DNA of 64,000 bases from Trematomus loennbergii (Eukaryota > Chordata > Actinopteri > Perciformes > Nototheniidae). The position numbers and the translations under genes were made by a program. Shown here one piece after another: positions 31,823 through 43,800 of the stretch. The stretch covers positions 11,820,470 to 11,884,469 of the forward strand of contig JAAOOA010000028.1 in the NCBI GenBank assembly GCA_012861695.1, in the 5' to 3' direction. A model generated the notes under the pieces. That model was not told the origin of the DNA and ran no database searches. It was given only the letters and a program-made list of their open reading frames with translations. The stretch's first letter is position 1. Every line of letters begins with the position of its first letter.

Positions 31823-34800
31823 ATGGTGCTGATTCTGGGCAGAAGGATGACCAGGGAGGACTCTGGCATAAAGATTCACCAGCTGTCAAACGCAAGGTGC
31901 AGTTAAACACTTTATGCTTTTTTTTACCTAATTAAAGTAAAAAACGATGTCAATCTTTATACATGTATGTTGTTGTTGTTGTTGTGTCTTAAGGTATTTG
32001 AGGTTGACTCCAAAACTTTTGCCAGCCAGGATGTCTTGGACTTCTGTTCTGGCTCATCCCACTCAGAGGACATCCTGCAGGTTTTCAATGAGTTTCGTGA
32101 CAGCCGCCTGTTCACCGATGTTGTCATCAGCGTGCAGGGCCGGGAGTTCCCCTGCCACCGCGCTGTGCTCTCTGCCTGCTCCTCCTACTTCAGAGCCATG
32201 TTCTGCAACGACCACGGGAGAGCCGTGAGATGCTGGTCGAGATCAACGGCATCCTGGCCGAGGCGATGGACTCTTTCCTCACCTATGTTTACACCGGCCG
32301 CGCCAAGATCACCACAGAGAATGTCCAGTTCCTCTTTGAGACTTCCAGCCTCTTCCAGATCTACACACTGCGTGACGCCTGTGCCAAGTTTCTTGAAGAT
32401 CAGCTGGACCCTTGCAACTGCCTGGGCATCCAGCGCTTTGCAGATGCTCATTCCCTGAAGCAGCTAGCCAGCCGCTGCCGCAGTTACGCCATGGCCAACT
32501 TCTCAGATGTGGCTCAGCATGAGGAGTTCCTCGACCTTCGCAAGGAAGAGTTAGAAGAGTACACTGCCAATGATGAGCTGTGTATCGGTAAGGAGGAGGT
32601 GGTGTTTGAGGCAGTGATGAGATGGGTGTACCACGGTGTGGAGCAGAGGAAGCCCATGCTGAAGGCCCTGCTGCACCATGTGCGGCTGCCCCTCCTGCAC
32701 CCAAACTACTTTGTCCAGACAGTGGAAGGAGACCAGCTGATCCAGAATGCTCCAGAGTGCTACCAGCTTCTGCACGAGGCCAGACGCTATCATGTGCTCG
32801 GAAATGAAATGATGTCACCCAGAACTCGTCCACGCAGGTAACTAAAATGTTGTCCGACTAGTTATGAGGAATGTTTCTATTTTACAATGTGAAACAGGCA
32901 ATAATCCATGAATCTGTTTTTTCTGGGAGGAACATTTTTGGCTTGTGGAAGTAGTATGACCTTTTAAGTTCTGACAGTGCTGTGGTGCAGTCACATGAGT
33001 GATCAATGACTGTTATCTCTGCTTTGTTATGCACCAGTTCACAAAGAAAGAATACACGTTTTTTTCCTTTCTGACAGCTAGGTGTCTCTTTGGGTTAGAA
33101 CATCTCATACACAGTGATGACAGAGGTCAGCGCGAGTTTAGAGAACTTGTCTTTTTAAGCACTTAGTAGGTCATTTATCCCCCATTGTATAGCAAGAGGT
33201 TACGATATGCTCATGAACTTGGTGCTCCCGGCAGTGTTGTTGTTACATCTATGTGGGTGAGTGTGTGTGTGAGAGAAAGAGAGAGAGAAAAACAGACACC
33301 CAGACGGACAGACACAAAGACATAGACAAGTGTTTTTGTACTGAACAGACAAGTCGTCAATTGAAGGAGTCGTTCTTTTGTTGCCTTGTTTTGTAATGGA
33401 AATGATAATGAGGGAGGCAGAGCATGTTCCTACATCGACGGGTTGGCTTGAAAAAAATTATGTGATGCAAGTTATGGCAAGGAAATGTTGAGTCTTGTTT
33501 TCATACCAGCAGGGTAACTCACCTTGCTTATGTGTTCAGTTTACGCACCTGTTTTCTTATAACCTGTTTACCAAATGTTATTTTATTAATGGTAGTTTGG
33601 AGAGTGGCCATTTGGATTAACAATACAGTAGTTAGTAGATAAAGGACTAAAGTCAACGCTGACTAAAATCATTGAATAAGATACAAAATGGACCATATGG
33701 TACCCTGCAGTAAAACAAACAACAGTACAGCTGCCTTTGTGTGTTCACAACTCACAACAGTGCCAGCTGTCAGTTATTCAGGCAGTGAGACGTGTATTTC
33801 AGGTGTATTGTGTCAGTATCCGGGCAGATCTGTTCAAATCAGCCAGCCAATCAGTCCTCGCATTGCAAGCTTTGTTTGCCCTGAGGGCCAAATCTGCTCC
33901 TGCTCAAAACAGATGCCCGGTTCTCCCGTTTTTGTGTTTATCGGTGCCTTTATATTCTCTTGGCAAGCCTCTAGGATGTAATTAATAACATGAGCACGCA
34001 TTGCATGTACTTAAACACACATAAAACAAAATGCTCGGGGATTGCCTCATAGAACACACGCACGTGAAACAAACAACTCTCATCTCCCACCTGCGCCTGA
34101 CCTATATCCCATGTGGGGTAAAGTATAAAAGTAAAATATACTTTTGTTTCACATTTGTACTTACAGTGGTTTCTAGAAAGTACTGGGATTCTTTATACAG
34201 TATCCGAAAAAGAAAAGAAGCTGCAGTTAATTAGCTCCCCCTGGGAAATGCCGTCATATCCATGGCATGTGTTAAACTGCCAGAGAGGAAAGCTTTGTGA
34301 TTTTGGAAATTCAGCTCAAGCCTAGCCCTTAGTGTGTTTTGTTATATTGATTGATACTTTCATTGTTAATTGAACTTTGCCTTTAAGATAAGTGTAGCTG
34401 TTTCTTTGGAAGCCACGACTCTGTTCCTGCTCTGGTACAAATTTCAGTTTTGTGTAATTTGAAATCCCTCCTAGTGGTGACATGTTTATTTGTCTTCATG
34501 ACCTTTGTATAGGCCTCAAGATACACAGTGGTTTAATTAGATATGATATATATTCTTTAATCTGTACACTCGTGTAATGAACTTTTAATTTAACATGCTT
34601 GTCTTGCCTTTTTACAATAGTTTAAACTGTGTTGTTTTTCCCTTCCATCTCCACATTGTTCATGTCTTTCTCTCTGCCTCACCTTGTCTGCTTACAGGTC
34701 GACTGGCTTTTCTGAGGTGATCGTGGTGGTGGGTGGTTGTGAGAGAGTGGGGGGCTTCAACCTGCCCTACACTGAATGCTATGAGCCAGTCACAGGAGAG

Positions 34801-37800
34801 TGGAGATCACTGGCCAAACTACCTGAGTTTACCAAGTCAGAGTATGCTGTCTGCGCCCTTCGCAACGACATCCTGGTGTCAGGTAAGAACCCACTGTTTT
34901 TGTTTAATAACCATTCTATGGCATTCTCCTATCTGGGCATAAAATGAACACTGAGATACACATATACTGTATAACTATTAACTGTGGCAGTTGTCAAGTT
35001 ACACGTTTGATCAGTTTTTTCTTAGCATGTTGTCTTTTATTTAATCTAACTCATAGTTTGTTTGTATTTTACAACAAATATTTTTGGCGATTTAAAATTC
35101 AGAATTGGCAGTACATTTAAATCTCACCTTGGTTAAAATATTGTTACCCCAATTTCTTTATATTGTTATGGTGTTGGTTGTTACAAAACCCAGTAATAGT
35201 AAAATTGTGCAATTCCTAAATAGAACATTTCACAAGCACACTCTTAAGGCAGAAGGTCGGTGTCTTTCTTGGCTTGGCTTGCCATCTGATTCCCGAGTGG
35301 AGTAGCAGGAAAGGGCCGGGGTGGCTGTTTGCTCTGTGTTATTTTTACAGTGACAGCATGTTTGAGTTGAAGGAAAATATGAGAGCAACATCTGGATGCA
35401 AACTCGAGGCTCAGTGCTGTGAGAGGCTTTATTTGGCCAACTCAGTATATTCCTTTTGGCCAATCATCAGGGTCACCACCTTTTTCATCCGTTCAGCAGC
35501 TTTATACAAACTGTATGCAACAACTTTACACTCCCTTTTGTTTTCAACTCCTGCAATAAGTTGTGCTGTTATTAACCTGGAAAAAACCCTGAATCTGACT
35601 TATTGTACTGTCATTGCTCCCTGGCAAGGCTGCTGCATTTTTGGAGCTTAGCATGCGCCCAGTGTGGCGTAAGCCTCCTTTGTTAAAAAAACGATGCCTA
35701 GATTAAACAAGACATAAGAATTACGTCTTTCGTATTGCCTGATGATGTCAGGGTGAAGGAAGTTCCTGAAGCCAAACATTGAGGTTGTGTATGCAAGCTG
35801 CATGTTGGATAGAGGCCAAGGAGGCTTTGTTTTCTTTTTTACTTCATTTTTTTTTTGTGCAATAGTTACCGAGAATATGCATTGACAGTAACTGCTCATG
35901 CTCAGACATGTTTTGAACGAGCTACAAAACATTACTGGAGAAGATCGGAGATTAAAAGATAAAGAGGGGAGATAAGAATTAAAGGGATGAAAAGAGAATA
36001 AAAAGTTCTCTCCTTACGCCAATAGTGTGCAAGTGTTTGCTTTTTTATGCTCTTAGTGTGCCAAGTCCTCGTGTGCTCTATCAATCTTCCCTCAAGCGCT
36101 GCCTGGAATAGTCAACATACCCTTCCCCCTTGTCTCCGTGTCTCGCACACATCCGTACTGTACACACAACTGCTTAATAGCATATTATGATCTCCATTGA
36201 CCCACTTCCTTCCTTTTATAACACATCTGCCCTGACACATTTAATCCCCTTTTCTCAATTTTATTTTGATCTTGCACTCTCTCAATCACATTCCCACACA
36301 CACATGGATTCTGTCTGTCTGTCTGCCCCTCTCCTCATACTGGGAAATGGTGCAAATACCTTGGAGAGCCTCCAGTCTCCAACACAGCTGCAGTTAGCTG
36401 TGGTCTTAAAGAGGATATGGCTCAATTGAGCACAGTCAGCATGATTTCAATTATAATCTAATCTCACACAATAAATCAAGCTTGGTTAAAACCCCAGATT
36501 CATTTAATTAAATAAAGGTTAACCATGTCATTAAACTTAATTATTTACTCTTATTTGATAACCACTAATAAATAAAACGTTTTGTAAAAGGACAAGTAAT
36601 AATGTACCATGGCCAAGTACATTTCTGACCCCCTTACCCAACAAGGCAATGAAAAAGAACATTAATGTTGAACCCTGAAATAAAATAAATGTTACTGTTT
36701 GCTACACATTGAATGTACCGCATATTTTCTTATCAGCTTATCAGCAGCAAAACACATGTGCTTGCCTCACACATTACAGAGCGGTCCATGTCACAGGTAG
36801 CCTGACAACAGGAATGTGACAACATACTGAGCTGTAATAATGAGTAAATCTCATAAATCTTTGTTGGACCTCCCAATAACACTGCTTCTTGTTATCTAAG
36901 AACAGTGATTACGGAAGGACATATTTGTTGAGAAATGACCGCCTGCAGTACTACTTATTTTAATGATCTTTCCTTGTTTGCAAGGCTCTGTTTGAAGTTG
37001 TTCGTCCTTTGTAAACAAGTTTTATGTATGCAAATATTTGAAAACAAGCCTTGGGGGCAGCAGACTGTCTGTCTCTTGTACTATCCAGCAGATTATCGAG
37101 CAGACACTTGCGACTAACTTCCTTCCCATGGCTCCTTCTGTCTGTCTGCTACTGTGTCATTTTAATGGAGGCAACATTAACACAGGCCTACCACCTGTCC
37201 TCTCTGTCACTCAACTACAGAAAGAAAAAAACTGCTTTTTTTGTGCGCGAATACAAAAGAGGCCAAGAAGTCTTTTGTTTAAACCTGCAGGCTTTCTTTA
37301 TGCCTTTATCTTTGCCCCATATAACCACCCACCAGTGTTCAGGACAAAAAAAACACCCAATGGCAAGATGCAAACACAACAACAACAATGTGTTGATGAA
37401 TGGTTTTGCATTGTCCAGGACATATCATGTCTAAATTGATGTTGTTCAATAGGAAACTTAAAGGGCTCTAAAGGGCAGCTTAAGGTTTTGACCTTAGGGG
37501 TGTTCTCTTATTAATTTTGATCATCTGTATTCCATTGACTGATACCGCCACCATGTGATCAATTTAAGTCCAAGTGTGAAATAACACAGATTGTCACTGA
37601 CTTCTTTGTTTATGTGCTTTAGTCTTGTTGGTTTCCATTCTACATCCTGCTCCAAGATTGTTTTCTTTTGAATTCAATGTTGCATAAAAGCCATCAGATA
37701 ACTGCTATCAGATCTAAAAATAGTGCATTCGTCTCAATCGTTCACTTACTCTTTAAATGGCTTTTACATAATGTTACATTTTCCTTTTTAACCTACATTT

Positions 37801-40800
37801 AAGGAAGTTTTCTTAGGTCTTGTCTGATTTACCTACATTTCATCATGTCTTTGTCTGTCATGGTTAAAAGTCAGCTTTTGTTGCCCTGTTTGGATTTTCC
37901 TTTGGTCTATGAAGAATCAACAGACCTGCATGCCAGAGAGAGAGGGGTACATGTCAGGGCTAGTGACTGGGTCACACTGTAAGCTATTTGAGTGCCTGTT
38001 AATATGATCTCTTCATCTCTTAAGGTGCATGTTTACCCAGAGACAACAGGTGATAGTCAGTCAGACTGCAGTTTGGTGCAAAAGGACCATCGTGTGTTTG
38101 CTATAGAAATGATAAACAAACCGAAAGTCCACACCTGTGCATTCATTAGGAAACACAGATTAATGTTTAAGTGTGTGTCTATGCATATCTTAAATGTGCC
38201 AATCTTGGTTTGAACTCTCAAGACCCAGCACAGTCAAATTCAGATACATCATGTCCAGTTAGGAGATAAGTATAACTTTGAACTAAACACACAACGCTGG
38301 CTGTTAACCAAGAACAGTCCTGGTTTATTTTTGAAACGTTTTATTATATTAGATCAACTGGATCACAAATGACAACAACAACAATCAGAGCTGTCTAGTG
38401 CTAAATGTTTTGTCCTGACTATTCACTGTCTTGCATGGTTGTCCCTTGGTGCTTTCAGGTGGTCGTATCAACAGCAGGGACGTGTGGATGTATAACTCCC
38501 AGCTCAACCTGTGGATCAGAGTGGCTTCTCTTAACAAAGGCCGCTGGAGACACAAGATGGGCGTCCTGCTGGGCAAGGTAAGCAGGGAGCCTAAATCTGG
38601 ATCTATGCATCTCTATCCGGATGCATGGATACCTTAGCGTAGATGCCTGTGATGTAGGAAGTAATTCATAGTTCAGATTTCACTCCTTAGCACCTTCACT
38701 AAACTGGATAACTCTGTAGTATGTTATCAGGCTTTCTTGTATACCCAAAAGTAATCCTGCCTCTCATTCCCTACATGATATAGAGCGACTATGGATAATC
38801 TCTGATTTATAGAAATTCTGAGCCATCAAAACTAGCCAGTCACAATTTAGGCAGTCTTCACTAGGTCGGAACCACCATAGCCTGAAACACATGGTTATAT
38901 TTCTAAAGAGTGTAAAGTGTGAGGCTTCGACTCTTCAAAGGGCTACATACTTGGCTCTGTGGCTATGGCATGTCCCCCTAACACACACTTATAAGTTGGG
39001 TTTCCCAAGAAAAAGTGATACCTTCTTACAGAAATGTAAGCCATGGGTGCTTCTGAGGAATAGAAAGCCAATGATTTTTAGACCTTTAAACACTACATAA
39101 TGGAGAGGACATTTAACAAAACTGTTGAATCACGTGCTGGTAAGTGATAGAGCTTTTTGACTGCTTTCTACTCAGTCCTATGTCTCATTCCACTGTAAGA
39201 CATGCTATTTACCTGTATCTTTTCTGAAACACTTGAGTCTTTGCTTATTCGTTTTGCATATTAGTGATGATTGTATCCATAAGTCATGTCAACTGAGACA
39301 TACAGTAAGTGACTCCTTAGTGACAGAAACACTTAGGAATTCCCACCATATTTTATTAATTGCCTGCTTTCTTGTCTTGTTTTTTGTGAGTAACGCATTC
39401 CTTTGTTGCCCTGGGGTTTGTAAACGGCGGTGCCAGCAGGTCCTGCACCTCCTGAATACTTATGAGCCGATTCAATAAGGAGAAGGAAGTTTGCCTATTA
39501 TTCAAAACTGGCATATATACAAGTTACTGAGGTTAATTAGTTGCTAATGGAAAGGTGCAGTTGATTCGCCCACACATTGAAAATACTTCAACTGTCATTT
39601 GCAGTTGGTCGTATACTGTAAACACGATATCTGTACAGTGCTAAACCGGGATCATGGTTGTTTGGTTGTGATATTTTAGTAAACTGAGTGTACATGTGAA
39701 CTCAGCATTAATCCGCAAAAACTGTACTCATCTGCTGTTACTATTTAAAGTCTCTAGTACAAAGCCAAGAGGACATTCTTGTTTGAGGACAATGGAAGTT
39801 TAGTGGACGTGTGCCAGCACCTCACACTTCCAAGTTCCAACTCATATCATAATCAATGTGGCTCTGCCATACTGTAAGCCTGGAGTGGCTACAGATAGCT
39901 GTAAGAAACCCTGATAACCCTGTAAACACACACTGGATTTGAATACACTTACTTACTGTAAATATGTACAGTACAAGGCTCTTCCTTTTCCTACAGCATC
40001 CTGCATTCTATTTACAAGAAAGGAAACTCTATTATTAGTTTAAATTACTGTATTTCTCACCTTAAATGTTTTTTTTTAACCTCATGTTGTGTTTGCAAAT
40101 GCTCTTAAACGAGTAGTATAGTCTGTTTGTATTGCATGGCATTCACTTCTGCCTTTAAAACGCGGTTGTCTGGACTATCTTTGTGTAAAACAAATGTGGA
40201 CCACTTGAAAAACAATGATGTGGGTACCTAACGCAATATTTTGAACTGTAATTATCTGTTATTATGGTTGCGTAAGGAAGAACGGCCGTTAATTTATTGT
40301 TGAATGCAGGCAGAACATTTGCTATTGGTTTTTTTTTCTAAGCAAACAGCATAATCAGATGACTCACGCTCACACACACCACACACAAATTCATGTGTGT
40401 GCTTTAGCTATCATCATGTGTACACACACTTGTAAACACATAAAAAGAACACGGGCACAAGTACAATTATTCTTGGAAACCTTTGGGTTCTAACATAACT
40501 TTATTTACTTTGTCAGAAAGAGCCTCATCTTTAGGGAATTCTGCAAATATATTTTAATAAAGATTGAAAGCTCTGCTTGTGGCAAATCTGTATTGGATTG
40601 TTCCAAACAATGCTTAGTTGCCTTGCCCCAGAAAGAACAAACACATGTGCGTGCATGTGCAAACTACACAAACGTCCTCCACAACAATGAGGTAATCATC
40701 TGGAGGGTCACACTCTGCCTGTAAAAGTCAGTGATTAACTCTGGAGTGAGTCATGTATCAAGTTAGAATCAAAACCAGATAGACCAAAATGCATCTTTGT

Positions 40801-43800
40801 CAAAATGACCAGGCGTCACTAACAACATAAAAGAGGCAGTGATACATGTGTAGTGCTACACTGCATAAACACATTTGTATCCCTTCCTTAACAACACATT
40901 CTTCTTATATTATTTTCTGCGACCACTCTCTGTATTTGTCCCACACGTGGATCTGTCTTCTCCTTTCTCCTCTTCTCATATTGTTTCTTTCTGTCTGTCA
41001 CAGAGGTATTTTCCGTTGTATTCAACCTAGTTGTGTGCTATCTTCTCACCTCATGCCCTTCTTTGTTTCATTATTCCTCTGAACTCTGTGGTAATCATTC
41101 CATTTAATTTCTTCATATATTTTTTCCAGTTTAATCTGGAACGCTTTTGGTTATGTTTCCAGGTTATCTCAAAAATCATAGGGTATCTGTTTTCACACCA
41201 TTCATCCTCCTCCTCCTCCTCCTGAGTTTGTACCCAGTCATTTCCTCATTCTGTCTGTCATTTCCTCTTTTGATGTGCAGCACTTATGTTTCAGTTGGAA
41301 GAACAAGGCTGAGTGTTGTCAACAAGCCTGTATAATTACCATGTATGCTTGTTCAAGCTTTCGTGCAAAGAACCTCAGTACTGGCTTCCACTAACTCATT
41401 ATTCAAACAATGTGCATACTCAGTAAACAAATCGTATATTTTTTATTTTTCATGCTCAAACATGCCCATGTTTATCTTACCTTATGTGGTGACCTTAAAT
41501 AACCTATATCTAGATATACCTTGTGACTACGTTAAAGTTAAACCTAAAGCTGGTTCTTAATGTAGAGATATCAGAACAAGATCACACACACTCCTCAGTA
41601 TTGTCTTGTTGGACTGGTCCTGTTTCCATGGAGTAGAAGCAAATATAGGTCACCGCTTGTTTGCCTCTCCCTGTTATGGCTGCACTTGGTGACGGCTGTT
41701 TTCATCTATCTTTTCCCCTATACTCTGATGTCGTTTGCCCCCCGAAGTCCTGAGTGTTTCTATCGTGGTCACTACATCTCACCTCTCTGCATGTTAATCA
41801 TTCAGCCACTGACAGTGTTTGAGCGGGGTCATAAAATGAACGTGCTTACTCTGTGGTTGGCAAGTGTGTCTTCAGAAAGCCATGAATCACGTGTGACTTT
41901 GTGTTTATGTGATAACTACATACCTAGAGTATATGCTGCCATTATCGAGCTAATGTGGAATGTGCCTATATAAATGCACTTGCACTTCTATATATTGAAA
42001 CCATGGTGGATGTTTTATCAAGTGACTTCAGGGGTGGGGCGAACTTCAACTTGATGGTGCTTTTAAGGGTCTGGTTACCGAAATGATGAGTGAAATGTGT
42101 TTTTCTCTTTATTAAGATTCCCCATTACTCTGAGTAATCCTCAGCCCTCATTGACGACAATGTCTATAAACTTTTTATTTATTTTTATTTTAATCAACGG
42201 CAAGAAAATGTTTTTGGAGAGCTGCTTTCTGGAAATGTATCTTCCACGCCACACAATCCCCTTATCTTTCTTTTGTTTTACTTTATTATCTTTCATTTGT
42301 AGCAACAAACAATCTGCTAAAATCAACCCATTTCAATTTGTCCAGTGAATGTAGAAACACAGAAACGTTCATGAAGGTGTTTTAATCTGTATCAACTGAC
42401 AGTTTAAAAAGGGGGTAGTTCGATCAGTTAGCCCAGGTGTCGAATGCAAATATTCCATGTCCCTCATCCACTTCCATCTTTTTGTTCCTTATTTTTTCCT
42501 CCATCTCTCTTTGTGTCTTTGTTCCTCTCTTCTCTCTCCACCTCACCTCTATACTTGTTTATGCTCCAGATTTTGTGGAGACAGGAACAGCCTGAAGGTT
42601 TTCTGTTGCACAACACGTGTCTGTTGATGAGCATTTGCTCTTGAAACATGATCTCCTTCCAGCCATTGAGGAAGTAGAAGTTTTACATAAATCTTTTCCT
42701 TCCAGTTTTGTTCCTCCATTCTTCATGCCTCATGTTCACAGTTTGCCATTCATTGCGCTCCAGGGGATAGTATGTTTTACCACAAGGCATTTGTTATATA
42801 TGAGTGCATATCTTGCGTCAACACAATTCTCCAGATTGTGATGCTTTAACTTCCACTAAGATGTGTGTTTTTGTTAGAGGCTCAGATCTCATCATCCAGT
42901 AAATGAAATTGGAACACATTTAATCAACCAACTTAGAACATTTAGTTTATAGACTGACTTTCCAACGGGTTATTATTTTGAATTGTAAATTATAATGGGA
43001 ATTAACAGAATATGTTGACGCCAGTTCATGGTTAGCAAATGCACTTTTTCCTGCAGTGTTAACAGTTATAAGAGCAAATAAGACAATGGTGCTCTTCCAT
43101 CTACACCGGATAGACTGGTTCTCAATGTGCTGACGTAGAAGCTATTGTTGATACTGTTGAACTAGTAAGCTATAATATAAACTCTCTTATACTGAAAGTG
43201 ACGTGTTTATGTGGTGTATGTTCAAAAGTATATATCACACCTAAACACAACTCATAACTTTTAATAATCATGCTCTGTGTGGTTCCCAGGCAGTCATTTC
43301 CACTCCGCTAATCTGAATGTGTGTCTGCCCTCAGGTATATGCTGTTGGTGGCTACGATGGGCAGAGCCGCCTGAGCAGTGTGGAGTGTTATGACTCCTTC
43401 TCTAACCGCTGGACTGAAGTGGCTCCCATGAAAGAGGCGGTCAGCTCTCCAGCCGTGGCCAGCTGTGCCGGCAAGCTGTTTGTCATAGGAGGAGGACCTG
43501 ACGACGAGACCTGTTCAGACAAGGTGCGAAACCAGCCGCGGCGTTATGGGTGGGCCTACTGGGCCTAGGCCCACCCACTCTGTTACTGGGCCCACCCATT
43601 CATTGATCAAAAATGACTGGGCGAAAATATAGTTTCCAACATTTTTATTTTTGATTATCAAAACTAACGATTACATAATAAAATAAGAGCAAACATGTGT
43701 TTCCCTTTAAAAAAAACTTAGAAAATTAAAAGCAACATGAATTAATGTAATCAGGCAACGTAAAATGTGAATTTGGACCGAACTCATAGTGGAAGCGCGG